Below, one piece after another: positions 37,274 through 44,149 of a stretch of 64,000 nucleotides of DNA. The stretch's first letter is position 1. Each line of letters starts with the position of its first letter. The stretch is from Emergencia sp. 1XD21-10. GTDB lineage: Bacteria; Bacillota; Clostridia; Peptostreptococcales; Anaerovoracaceae. The notes under the pieces are model-generated. The model searched no databases. It was not told the origin of the DNA and saw nothing but the letters and a program-made list of their open reading frames with translations. A program made the position numbers and the translations under genes. The stretch spans positions 62,001 through 126,000 of the forward strand of contig NZ_QWEQ01000013.1 of NCBI RefSeq assembly GCF_009936045.1, given 5' to 3'.

Positions 37274-38437
37274 CTATGTCAACGCTTTCATTTTCATAAT
37301 TTTGTACAGAAAATACAGCGTTTGCGTAAAGTCAAGAGAGCTCCTTCCATACGGAATCAGCTCTCTAATTTTATTTAGGCGGTAGCGTACCGTATTAACA
37401 TGAATATGCAGCAGTTTTCCCGTTTTTACATGATCAAGGTCACATTCAATAAAGGCTGTCATTGTTTCAATCAAGTTGGAATGGTATTTCTTGTCATGTT
37501 CAGCAATGGGCGAATATAACTCATTAAAGTAGTCCTCAAGAAGTGGATTTGAAAGGAGTTTGACGAGCAGTTTTGATAATCCGATATCTCTGAAATACAC
37601 TGTGCCGTTGATATCGTGTGCGCCGGATAAACTTGCCATAGATGCCTGCACAATCACTTCGTCTAACTGCTTTAGTGGAAGCAGCTCGCTGATTCCTATG
37701 ACTGCATTGGGCAGCATTCTGCGAATAAACTGGATTTCATCTTCGCAGGACGAAATATTTGCCGCAGTGTGATAGGACCGGATAATCAACATCCCTTTTT
37801 TATAGTGGCATCCTAAGGCGAATTTGTTTTCTCTGATTTTATTCAGCAAGTATACTTCGTTGCTGATTGCTGTGATTTTGTTGGAGGAGAGGTCGGTATT
37901 GACGCAGTAAAAGGCTCTAATATAGGAATGAAAATTCTTATTGAGCAGAGGAATAATCTCTAGTTTTCTCTCTTCTTTACATTGGGAGGAAACTAGTTCA
38001 TGGATTAGATTTTCATGAAGTTCAGATTCATGATAGGATAGTTTAAGCTCCATGATGGAAGAAATAATCAGTGCATATGGGGTACTTGAGTCGATAAAAA
38101 TAATGGGAAGCTTGTGTGTGTTTGCTAATTCATATGCACTTTCTGGAAGCTCGTCCAAGTATTCGTCAATGATAAAAAGGGCGGAAACCTTCATGTCAAT
38201 AAAATGCCGAATCAGCACATTGATGTATTTCTCGTTGTCCACTCCGTAAGCCATTGACGTCAAATATAGATTCTGCCCGTAATTTACTGGTGTAGACTCT
38301 GAATCTGTTTCATCATAATAGTTATCCAGCACATTAACGTACGATACGATGTTAGATAGCCCGTTCTGGCCAGCTTTCAGCTCTGCATTTGCCATGATTG
38401 GCAGGTGCAGAACATCTAATACGGTAATATCCTTCAT
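37274..38437 (-). CDS. PucR family transcriptional regulator
   Basis: The 387-residue protein begins ITVLDVLHLPIMANAELKAGQNGL, the N-terminal PucR sensor domain, then a variable middle region. It ends with the PucR C-terminal helix-turn-helix AFIECDLDHVKTGKLLHIHVNTVRYRLNKIRELIP. Family members activate nitrogen, purine or peptide catabolic genes in response to substrate. Start 38437 has AAGGAAGG upstream. It is convergent with OPT, only 14 bases away, and divergent from DUF1177, so it is the likely regulator of this cluster. Confidence 0.92.
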   Translation of the reverse strand: MKDITVLDVLHLPIMANAELKAGQNGLSNIVSYVNVLDNYYDETDSESTPVNYGQNLYLTSMAYGVDNEKYINVLIRHFIDMKVSALFIIDEYLDELPESAYELANTHKLPIIFIDSSTPYALIISSIMELKLSYHESELHENLIHELVSSQCKEERKLEIIPLLNKNFHSYIRAFYCVNTDLSSNKITAISNEVYLLNKIRENKFALGCHYKKGMLIIRSYHTAANISSCEDEIQFIRRMLPNAVIGISELLPLKQLDEVIVQASMASLSGAHDINGTVYFRDIGLSKLLVKLLSNPLLEDYFNELYSPIAEHDKKYHSNLIETMTAFIECDLDHVKTGKLLHIHVNTVRYRLNKIRELIPYGRSSLDFTQTLYFLYKIMKMKALT

Positions 38438-38461
38438 ATATGCAACCTTCCTTTTCGTCTT

Positions 38462-38487
38462 GATTCTGTCATAATTATAACAGAATC
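38462..38487 (-). promoter_or_regulatory. pucR promoter with an overlapping 26-bp palindrome
   Basis: GATTCTGT (38462-38469) and ACAGAATC (38480-38487) flank an inner ATAATTAT. The whole 26 bp is symmetric except for one base pair. On the minus strand TATAAT of the pucR -10 lies inside it, with TTGCGA 16 bases upstream as the -35. The layout suggests autoregulation. Confidence 0.6.
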
Positions 38488-38509
38488 TCAAAAAATCGCA
38501 AATAGAATT

Positions 38510-38556
38510 ATATGTCCATACAATAATTAATAAAGAATTTTATATGAACATACAAT
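38510..38556. repeat. Two direct repeats ATATG-N2-C-ATACAAT, 32 bp apart
   Basis: ATATGTCCATACAAT (38510-38524) and ATATGAACATACAAT (38542-38556) repeat at three helical turns in the pucR-DUF1177 gap. They are candidate PucR binding sites. Confidence 0.55.
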
Positions 38557-38593
38557 TCTTTTCGATTTTTCTGTTTGCTAAAATGAACATTAA

Positions 38594-38670
38594 TACCGGA
38601 ATTACACAAACAGGAAGAACGCAGATCGTGTGCTGCAAATTAGAACAATACCGAGTATTGACATTTTAAC
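38594..38670. promoter_or_regulatory. Copies B of both 15-bp cluster elements
   Basis: TACCGGAATTACACA at 38594-38608 and TATTGACATTTTAAC at 38656-38670 match the elements at 35368-35382 and, inverted, at 35482-35496. They lie upstream of DUF1177. No clear sigma-A -10 follows the TTGACA in the second element. Confidence 0.7.
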
Positions 38671-38703
38671 GACTAACTAAAAACGAATTTCAGGAGGTAC
38701 ATA

Positions 38704-39642
38704 ATGGTATTCAAGCAAATGATTGAGGTATATGATATTCTCGATGATATCCATGCAAATGGTGAGAGAATGGCTAATTATTTTAGATCCATTAAATCGG
38801 ATGCAGATGTTGAAGTGAAGACAATTTACGGAGATAAAGGAAAGACCGACTTGGTAAAGGTTACGATTCCGGGAACGAATGGACGGATAAAAGGGGGCGA
38901 CGCCCCTACCCTCGGCTTAATAGGCCGTCTGGGGGGACTAGGTGCTAGACCTGAGAGAATCGGTTTTGTATCTGATGGAGATGGTGCGCTTACGGTGTTG
39001 ACTGCAGCGGCAAAACTTCTTGATATGCAGAAAAAAGGAGATACACTGGAAGGAGATGTCATTGCGGTTACCCACATCTGCAGCGATGCGCCTACCGAAC
39101 CCCATGAACCTGTAGACTTTATGGATTCTCCTATCAGCATGAAGCAGTGCAATGATGAAGAGGTTTGTGAAGAAATGGAAGCAATTTTGACTGTCGATAC
39201 CACAAAGGGAAACAGAGTCATCAATACAATGGGTTTTGCGATTTCTCCAACGGTAAAGGAGGGATATATTCTGCGAACCAGTGAAGATCTGTTGGATTTA
39301 ATGGAAATGACGACGGGTCGTCTGCCAAAGGTTTTCCCTGTTACGACACAGGATATCACCCCTTATGGAAATGACCTGTATCATTTGAACAGTGTACTGC
39401 AGCCTGCTGTTTCCACAAACGCTCCTGTTGTTGGAGTTGCAATTACAACGGAAGTTCCTGTTCCGGGATGCGGAACCGGCGCAACTCACGCAGCAGACGT
39501 AGAGATGACTATAAGATTTGTCTTAGAAGCCGCCAAGGCCTATGGAAGAAAACAGTGCAGTTTTTATGACGAAGCCGAATTTAATCATTTAGTAGAACTC
39601 TACGGCTCCATGACGCAGCTGCAGACAATGGGAATGAAGTAA
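38704..39642 (+). CDS. DUF1177 family protein
   Basis: The 312-residue protein matches DUF1177: FKQMIEVYDILDDIHANGE, VKVTIPGTNG, IGRLGGLGARPERIGFVSDGDGALTVLTAAAKLLDM, VIAVTHICSDAPTEPHEPVDFMDSPI and the C-terminal VGVAITTEVPVPGCGTGATHAADVEMTIRFVLEAAKAYG. Function is unknown; the glycine-rich, His/Asp-containing segments look like an enzyme and may recall peptidase-like folds, but I see no defined catalytic set. AGGAGG precedes the ATG. It heads the operon with AroM and the aminopeptidase. Confidence 0.85.
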   Translation: MVFKQMIEVYDILDDIHANGERMANYFRSIKSDADVEVKTIYGDKGKTDLVKVTIPGTNGRIKGGDAPTLGLIGRLGGLGARPERIGFVSDGDGALTVLTAAAKLLDMQKKGDTLEGDVIAVTHICSDAPTEPHEPVDFMDSPISMKQCNDEEVCEEMEAILTVDTTKGNRVINTMGFAISPTVKEGYILRTSEDLLDLMEMTTGRLPKVFPVTTQDITPYGNDLYHLNSVLQPAVSTNAPVVGVAITTEVPVPGCGTGATHAADVEMTIRFVLEAAKAYGRKQCSFYDEAEFNHLVELYGSMTQLQTMGMK

Positions 39643-39643
39643 G

Positions 39644-40315
39644 ATGAAGAAAATTGGTTTTATCACGATCGGTCAGTCCCCTAGAGATGATATCATGAAA
39701 GACATTCTTCCAATAATCGGAGATGATATAGAAATTTTACAGAAAGGGGCTTTGGACAACCTTTCAGAGGAAGAATTGGAGGAAATCGCACCGCTGTCTG
39801 GCGACACAGTTCTTGTTTCATCCCTTAGAGATGGGCGGTCTGTTTCCATGGCGGAAGAAAAAATTATCGTGCATCTTCAGCGGTGTATCGATGAATTGGA
39901 AGTTTGCGGTGTGAGTGGGATTATGTTCCTATGTACGGGAGATTTCAAAGATCTTCTCACTGCACATGTTCCTCTGATATATCCAAACCGTCTTTTGAGG
40001 GCGATTATCCCCGCCATATGTGATAGAAAAAGGCTTGTAGTTCTCGTTCCCGAAGAGGAACAGAAATCTGAGGCTATGGCGCAATGGGAAGGTATCGGCA
40101 TGGAGACCAGCGTTTTTTCTATCTCGCCGTATACTGCTGCCGAAGAGAATTTCGCGGCGCTGGCTCTTACGTTAAAAGACATTGACTGCGACTGCATTCT
40201 GATGGACTGCATGGGATACTCCGCAGAGATGAAGTATATCCTTTGTAGCCGCAGCGGTAAAAATGTATTGCTTCCGCGTACTTTTTCTGCCGCTGTGCTG
40301 AAAGAACTGATTTAA
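39644..40315 (+). CDS. AroM family protein
   Basis: The 223-residue protein begins KKIGFITIGQSPRDDIM, the AroM signature, and has SGIMFLCTGDF and the C-terminal CILMDCMGYSAEMK with cysteines where racemase-fold enzymes carry catalytic ones. E. coli AroM has no established function. It starts one base after the DUF1177 stop and ends 9 bases before the aminopeptidase gene, so the three are one operon. Confidence 0.87.
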   Translation: MKKIGFITIGQSPRDDIMKDILPIIGDDIEILQKGALDNLSEEELEEIAPLSGDTVLVSSLRDGRSVSMAEEKIIVHLQRCIDELEVCGVSGIMFLCTGDFKDLLTAHVPLIYPNRLLRAIIPAICDRKRLVVLVPEEEQKSEAMAQWEGIGMETSVFSISPYTAAEENFAALALTLKDIDCDCILMDCMGYSAEMKYILCSRSGKNVLLPRTFSAAVLKELI

Positions 40316-40324
40316 GGAGCAAAT

Positions 40325-41269
40325 ATGAAATCACTTATAGAAATATCAAAGGACATTTTAACAGGTTGCATGGATTTAAAAAAGGAAGAGACGCTGCTTG
40401 TTATCACCGATACGTTAAAATTCGAAATCGGAAAAGCCCTATATCAGGCGGGTCTTGAACTCGGGTGCGAATCTCTTCTCATGTCCATGGAAGCTCGCTC
40501 TGTTTCCGGAGAGGAACCTCCTGAGGCTGTAGCAAATGCAATGCTGGGTGCAGATGTTATCATCTGTCCCACAGAAGAGTCTCTAACCCATACGAGTGCA
40601 AAAGTAGAGGCCGTCAAAAAAGGCGCCCGTGTAGGTACTATGCCGGGTATTACAGAGGAAATGTTTACACAGGGTGCAATTACCGCTGATTTTAAAGAAG
40701 TTGAAAAACGTACGTTGGAATTGACGCAAATGCTCACCGAGGCGAACGAAGCTGTAATTGAAAAGGATGGTTTGGTGATGAGGCTAAATCTGCAGAATAG
40801 AGATGGCGTCCCAAGTACTGGCGTATATAGACATCGTGGAAGTAGCGGAAACCTGCCCTCAGGAGAAGCGTATATTGCACCGAAGGAAGACGGGTGTGAT
40901 GGTGAAACTCTGATTGACGGTTCAATGGTAGGCGTTGGAACGCTTGTCGAGCCCCTTCACGTTACAGTGAAGGACGGTCAGCTTCAGAAAATCACAGGCA
41001 CAGGTTCTGAAAAACTGGAAATCTTATTTACTAAACCGGAGAACGGCATTGTGGCTGAGCTTGGCATCGGCACAAATGAAAAAGCGCTGCTCTGTGGAAA
41101 TACACTGGAAGATGAAAAAGTCTATGGAACGGTACATATCGCCTTTGGAACCAATACCTCTTTTGGCGGAAAAAATAAGGCAGACTGCCATATGGATGGC
41201 ATCATCTTGAAGCCTACGCTGTATTTGGATGGCAAAAAAATCATTGCAGACGGAGAGTTTGTCTATTAA
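40325..41269 (+). CDS. M29-type (thermophilic metalloprotease-like) aminopeptidase
   Basis: The 314-residue protein ends in the M29 metal-binding pattern: LPSGEAYIAPKEDGCDGE, VAELGIGTNEKALLCGNTLEDEKVYGTVHIAFGTNTSFGG and KADCHMDGIILKPTLYL, with Glu, His, His and Asp ligands in the expected order. Related proteins include leucyl aminopeptidases and ring-opening dioxygenases of the same fold, so hydrolysis of a peptide is likely but not certain. It is the last gene of the DUF1177-AroM operon and precedes a strong terminator. Confidence 0.82.
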   Translation: MKSLIEISKDILTGCMDLKKEETLLVITDTLKFEIGKALYQAGLELGCESLLMSMEARSVSGEEPPEAVANAMLGADVIICPTEESLTHTSAKVEAVKKGARVGTMPGITEEMFTQGAITADFKEVEKRTLELTQMLTEANEAVIEKDGLVMRLNLQNRDGVPSTGVYRHRGSSGNLPSGEAYIAPKEDGCDGETLIDGSMVGVGTLVEPLHVTVKDGQLQKITGTGSEKLEILFTKPENGIVAELGIGTNEKALLCGNTLEDEKVYGTVHIAFGTNTSFGGKNKADCHMDGIILKPTLYLDGKKIIADGEFVY

Positions 41270-41297
41270 ACTTTCAGCTGAGAAATCTGTTCAAAGG

Positions 41298-41338
41298 AAA
41301 ACCTCCCGTAGGAAAGGTGTTTAAACGGGAGGTTTTTT
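41298..41338 (+). terminator. Terminator ending the DUF1177 operon
   Basis: AAAACCTCCCGT (41298-41309) pairs perfectly with ACGGGAGGTTTT (41325-41336) and runs into T residues. Confidence 0.9.
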
Positions 41339-41367
41339 AGTATGACATTTTGTAATTCGCTAAATAA

Positions 41368-41841
41368 TTAGTAGAACATACCGGTCGGACCACAGGTTAA
41401 AGTGACGGTTTTTGTAATACTTTCTCTTGCTGTACCGTTTTGATAGTGAGTGCCGGTTGCTGTGGCTGTCGCTTTATTTCCAGATTTACCGCCTGTAATA
41501 TTGGACACTTTCCAGTTTGAGTCTAAAGATGCGGCAGATGGGGTTGCAGAGGTACATCTGGCAGTACCATCTCCATAGGTAAATGTACCGGTAACTCTGA
41601 CGTACCATACGGATTTGCCTGCTGAATTTTCGTAATATACGGTTTTAGATTTGGTTTCAGTGGTTCTGTCAAAAGGCTGAATGCCCGGTGTAGGCACATT
41701 TTCTATTACAGTTACGAAGCGGCTGCCGTCAGGCAGTTCTTCGATATCTACAGAAATTACGTTGCTCTGTGCAAACGCAGGCTGCAATGTAAGTACTAAA
41801 ATCATGCTAATAATAGCGAGCAATGTGGTGAATTTTTTCAT
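41368..41841 (-). CDS. Secreted protein of unknown function
   Basis: A 157-residue protein with a clear signal peptide (KK start, hydrophobic core, AFAQS cleavage site near residue 25) and a mature part rich in Thr, Gly and Ser. A lone Cys pair (ARCTSATP and TLTCGP) could form a disulfide. I do not recognise the family. It is the last gene of an operon with the HAAS-like membrane protein and PadR regulator. The three may form a secretion or envelope-stress unit. Confidence 0.75.
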   Translation of the reverse strand: MKKFTTLLAIISMILVLTLQPAFAQSNVISVDIEELPDGSRFVTVIENVPTPGIQPFDRTTETKSKTVYYENSAGKSVWYVRVTGTFTYGDGTARCTSATPSAASLDSNWKVSNITGGKSGNKATATATGTHYQNGTARESITKTVTLTCGPTGMFY

Positions 41842-41856
41842 ATTTAAGTCCCCTTT

Positions 41857-42243
41857 CTATTCAATGACAACTCTTTCATGTGTTATGATAGTGTTTTTAT
41901 ATTCTAAATATGATATATAATGGAAAATAATTCTAATTGAACATGTCGCAATTGCGGCAAGAACAATGATGATAATCGCTCTTTTAATCGTTTTTCTCAG
42001 AGAAATCTTTTTGCAAAGCTCATGCTGGTCTAAACAGGAAATATAGTTAAAAACAACATCAGCAGGTTCCTCGAATCGCTCCAAAATTTCTTCATAGGTG
42101 CAGTTTGGATTGGATTCGATATACTCGTCGACTGATTTTCTAAGGTCGTTAATAAATATTTTCTCCTCTTTAGAATAAATAGGAAGCAGTAATTTTATTT
42201 CTTTGAAATACTGTTTGAGTGCTTTAGCCCTAATCTGCTGCAT
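41857..42243 (-). CDS. HAAS/DUF1700-like membrane protein
   Basis: The 128-residue protein has a soluble N-terminal half with YSKEEKIFINDLRKSVDEYIE and TYEEILERFEEPADVVFNYI, the pattern of HAAS/DUF1700-type domains, then one membrane helix (AIIIIVLAAIATCSIRIIF) and a short outer tail. Such proteins are usually encoded directly after PadR regulators, as here, with a 14-base overlap. Confidence 0.75.
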   Translation of the reverse strand: MQQIRAKALKQYFKEIKLLLPIYSKEEKIFINDLRKSVDEYIESNPNCTYEEILERFEEPADVVFNYISCLDQHELCKKISLRKTIKRAIIIIVLAAIATCSIRIIFHYISYLEYKNTIITHERVVIE

Positions 42244-42592
42244 AATACTCCTCCGGCAGTTTTTTACAGGCGAGAATTAAATCTGTACCGATTCTGTTGG
42301 TTTCATAGTCTTCCAGTAAATCGGCAAGACGCTTCCTGCCAGCCTCTTCCAAATGATAGTAGACGCGAACACGTCTCTTTCCAATCGGTACCTCTATATC
42401 CGTAATAAAGTTGTTATTCTTTAGTTTATAAAGTGTTGGATATAGAGAACTCTCTGTAATAACGACCTTTCCGTCGGAAAGCGTCTCAATCAGCGTTGTC
42501 AGCTGATAACCATATAAATCACTTTTTTCCAGCAGGAACAGAACGATTAGCTCCACTGTTCCCATCTTAAAACTACTTCTACCTCTGGCCAC
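42230..42592 (-). CDS. PadR family transcriptional regulator
   Basis: The 120-residue protein has the PadR winged helix: GTVELIVLFLLEKSDLYGYQL, ITESSLYPTLYKLKNNNFI and a two-residue wing with RRVRVYYHLEEAGRKRLADLLEDY. The start is GTG at 42592 with AAGGAGG upstream. A consensus promoter lies at 42631-42659. It probably represses its own operon with the HAAS-like and secreted proteins. Confidence 0.92.
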   Translation of the reverse strand: MARGRSSFKMGTVELIVLFLLEKSDLYGYQLTTLIETLSDGKVVITESSLYPTLYKLKNNNFITDIEVPIGKRRVRVYYHLEEAGRKRLADLLEDYETNRIGTDLILACKKLPEEYYAAD

Positions 42593-42630
42593 TTAGAAGC
42601 CTCCTTACAAGTTGTCTTCTTACAATGCAA

Positions 42631-42659
42631 AGTATATATAAAAACTTCTGTAGTGTCAA
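42631..42659 (-). promoter_or_regulatory. Promoter of the PadR operon
   Basis: On the minus strand TTGACA (42659-42654) and TATACT (42636-42631) are 17 bases apart. Two TTACAA copies nearby (42605-42622) may be PadR operator half-sites. Confidence 0.75.
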
Positions 42660-42698
42660 TCATATTTAAAAAATGTATTATGAAAAACAATATAATAG

Positions 42699-42727
42699 TT
42701 GACAGATTTACAGAAATTTAGTATGAT
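42699..42727 (+). promoter_or_regulatory. Promoter of the first leader/secreted-protein unit
   Basis: TTGACA (42699-42704) and TATGAT (42722-42727) are 17 bases apart. The transcript would begin near 42734 and contain a GAATCAA/TTGATTC hairpin (42746-42771) before the leader repeat. Confidence 0.7.
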
Positions 42728-42810
42728 ATAGAAAAGTCAGAAAATGAATCAAATCATTTGGCAATTGATTCGTTTCTGTCGGTATTGGGATTTTATCTTT
42801 GGAAGGAGTG

Positions 42811-42975
42811 ATGCGTATGAGAGCTGAGGATGAAAATGAGATTTCAAAATGGGGATTTGGGAAAAGAGAAAAGTTAGAGTCGAAAGATTGTTCTTTAGAA
42901 TAAAAGAGAGCTTTTCAGAAATACGTCGTGAATGCAAGCACAAAACATATTTTAAGAAAAACTCTACAATTATTA
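42811..42975 (+). repeat. Leader repeat, copy 1
   Basis: About 160 bases here are repeated at 43926-44090, near-identical over the first ~95 bases and more diverged after. Each copy lies upstream of a secreted-protein gene. The remainder of the 42593-43075 gap holds the two opposite promoters and a hairpin but no larger gene. Confidence 0.85.
42817..42903 (+). CDS. Small reading frame in leader copy 1, 28 residues
   Basis: The peptide is MRAEDENEISKWGFGKREKL followed by ESKDCSLE. AAGGAG lies 8 bases upstream of the ATG, a good ribosome site. The second copy at 43932 encodes a 28-residue version with four changed residues and one silent change in 29 codons, so protein-level selection is not evident. 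It may be a leader peptide or part of a structured RNA. Confidence 0.45.
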   Translation: MRAEDENEISKWGFGKREKLESKDCSLE

Positions 42976-43075
42976 TAAACAACAATAACGAAAAAAGCAA
43001 TCATAAAAATAATAAATATTAGATAATATAACTTATATTTAACTATTTATTATAAATTATTTAAGGAGGAAAATT

Positions 43076-43612
43076 ATAAAAGTAACATCATTTAAAAGAA
43101 TTATGATTGTACTTTGTATAGCAGTAATTGTAAGTTTACTGCCATGTACTTCTTTTGCTGCAGAGAATGTAGGAAATTTACCACAAGGATATGGAAACAC
43201 TTATTCATATGTTGAACCGCAAGATGGAGGATTTAATGGGTATTATTATACCAAGAAAAATCCAGTAGTAACTTATGAATGGAGTACCGTCAAAAGGATA
43301 TCTGATGATTTAGAAACAGGTCCTGCGGGTGGTAGTATCACTTCGAATAAAAGTGTAACTTTTACTGCTCAAATTGGATCTAGCGCAAAAGGATTAACCT
43401 TTTCCGGTTCAACATCAATTTCGAGTGCTATTGGATACACATTACACGTCGGCGGAAACCGAAAGGCGTATATGGGGTATAAGGTATACTATAGGGTAGA
43501 AACAGGCATTAGAGAGAAGCGCTCAATGACAACTAGTAAAGTCGTTAGTACAAATACATACACTGTAAAAACAATTGATCACGGTTCATATTGTCTGGTT
43601 AATGTTAATTAA
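43076..43612 (+). CDS. Secreted protein with a probable ATA start codon
   Basis: The conventional ATG at 43103 has no ribosome site and would cut the n-region of the signal peptide. In the same frame a perfect AAGGAGG (43063-43069) lies 6 bases before ATA at 43076, giving (M)KVTSFKRIMIVLCIAVIVSL and a SFAAEN cleavage site. The next paralogue-like gene starts with ATG at the matching place. The mature part of about 150 residues is Ser/Thr/Gly/Tyr-rich beta-type sequence of unknown family. It is followed 16 bases later by a small membrane protein gene. Confidence 0.7.
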   Translation: MKVTSFKRIMIVLCIAVIVSLLPCTSFAAENVGNLPQGYGNTYSYVEPQDGGFNGYYYTKKNPVVTYEWSTVKRISDDLETGPAGGSITSNKSVTFTAQIGSSAKGLTFSGSTSISSAIGYTLHVGGNRKAYMGYKVYYRVETGIREKRSMTTSKVVSTNTYTVKTIDHGSYCLVNVN

Positions 43613-43628
43613 AAAATAGGAGGATATC

Positions 43629-43844
43629 ATGAAAAAGATAATCATCGGAGGATTTCTGACTCTTCTAGGCGGAATATGGCATTCTACTATTGTTATCATT
43701 ATTAACAATTCGTATGGAGGATTTATTGAAGGTGGGATCATGACTTCAATTACCCAGTCAGGCTGGATGTTCACCTATGTGTGCTCATGGATATTCCTGA
43801 TTGTGGGAATCGTCTTGATGATTAAAGGATATAAAGATTCATAA
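43629..43844 (+). CDS. Small membrane protein, 71 residues
   Basis: Two hydrophobic helices (about 4-25 and 44-63) with a short loop between them and a charged C-terminus. AGGAGG precedes the ATG. Family unknown. It appears to be in one operon with the secreted protein before it and is followed by a terminator; a small immunity or export partner is one possibility. Confidence 0.7.
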   Translation: MKKIIIGGFLTLLGGIWHSTIVIIINNSYGGFIEGGIMTSITQSGWMFTYVCSWIFLIVGIVLMIKGYKDS

Positions 43845-43864
43845 GGTTATATATCCTAAAAACC

Positions 43865-43902
43865 AAAACCAGGGAGAGCAGAGCTGTAATCCCTGGTTTT
43901 TG
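43865..43902 (+). terminator. Terminator ending the first secreted-protein unit
   Basis: AAAACCAGGGA (43865-43875) pairs perfectly with TCCCTGGTTTT (43890-43900). Confidence 0.85.
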
Positions 43903-43925
43903 AAAGGAATGCAAAATAAAAGATG

Positions 43926-44090
43926 ATGTTTATGAGAGTGGAAAATGAAAATGAGACTTCAAAATGGGGATTTGGGAAAAGAGAAAAGTTAGAGTTGAAA
44001 GATTGTTCTTTAGAATAAAAAAAGAGCTTTTCAAAAGTATGATGTGGTAGTGCCACAAAATATATATTAAGAAAAACTCCAAGTTTATTC
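43926..44090 (+). repeat. Leader repeat, copy 2
   Basis: Second copy of the block at 42811-42975, upstream of the gene at 44150. It starts 24 bases after a terminator and I see no strong promoter before it. The 43845-44149 gap otherwise holds nothing but the small frame. Confidence 0.85.
43932..44018 (+). CDS. Small reading frame in leader copy 2, 28 residues
   Basis: It reads MRVENENETSKWGFGKREKL followed by ELKDCSLE, collinear with the frame in copy 1. The ribosome site is weak here, unlike copy 1, so translation is doubtful. Confidence 0.35.
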   Translation: MRVENENETSKWGFGKREKLELKDCSLE

Positions 44091-44149
44091 TGATTTACAG
44101 GGAAGTCAAAGTCAAGCTATAAAGATAACTTAATTGAAAGGAAAAAATT

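Noticed and set aside
38656-38686. TTGACA in the shared element as the DUF1177 -35 box
   Set aside because: No acceptable -10 follows at 16-18 bases (AAACGA), so I list it as an operator-like element rather than a promoter.
42749-43000. Minus-strand reading frame of 83 residues opposite leader copy 1
   Set aside because: It is antisense to the repeated leader, has no ribosome site, and a hydrophobic/basic composition typical of a chance frame in AT-rich DNA.
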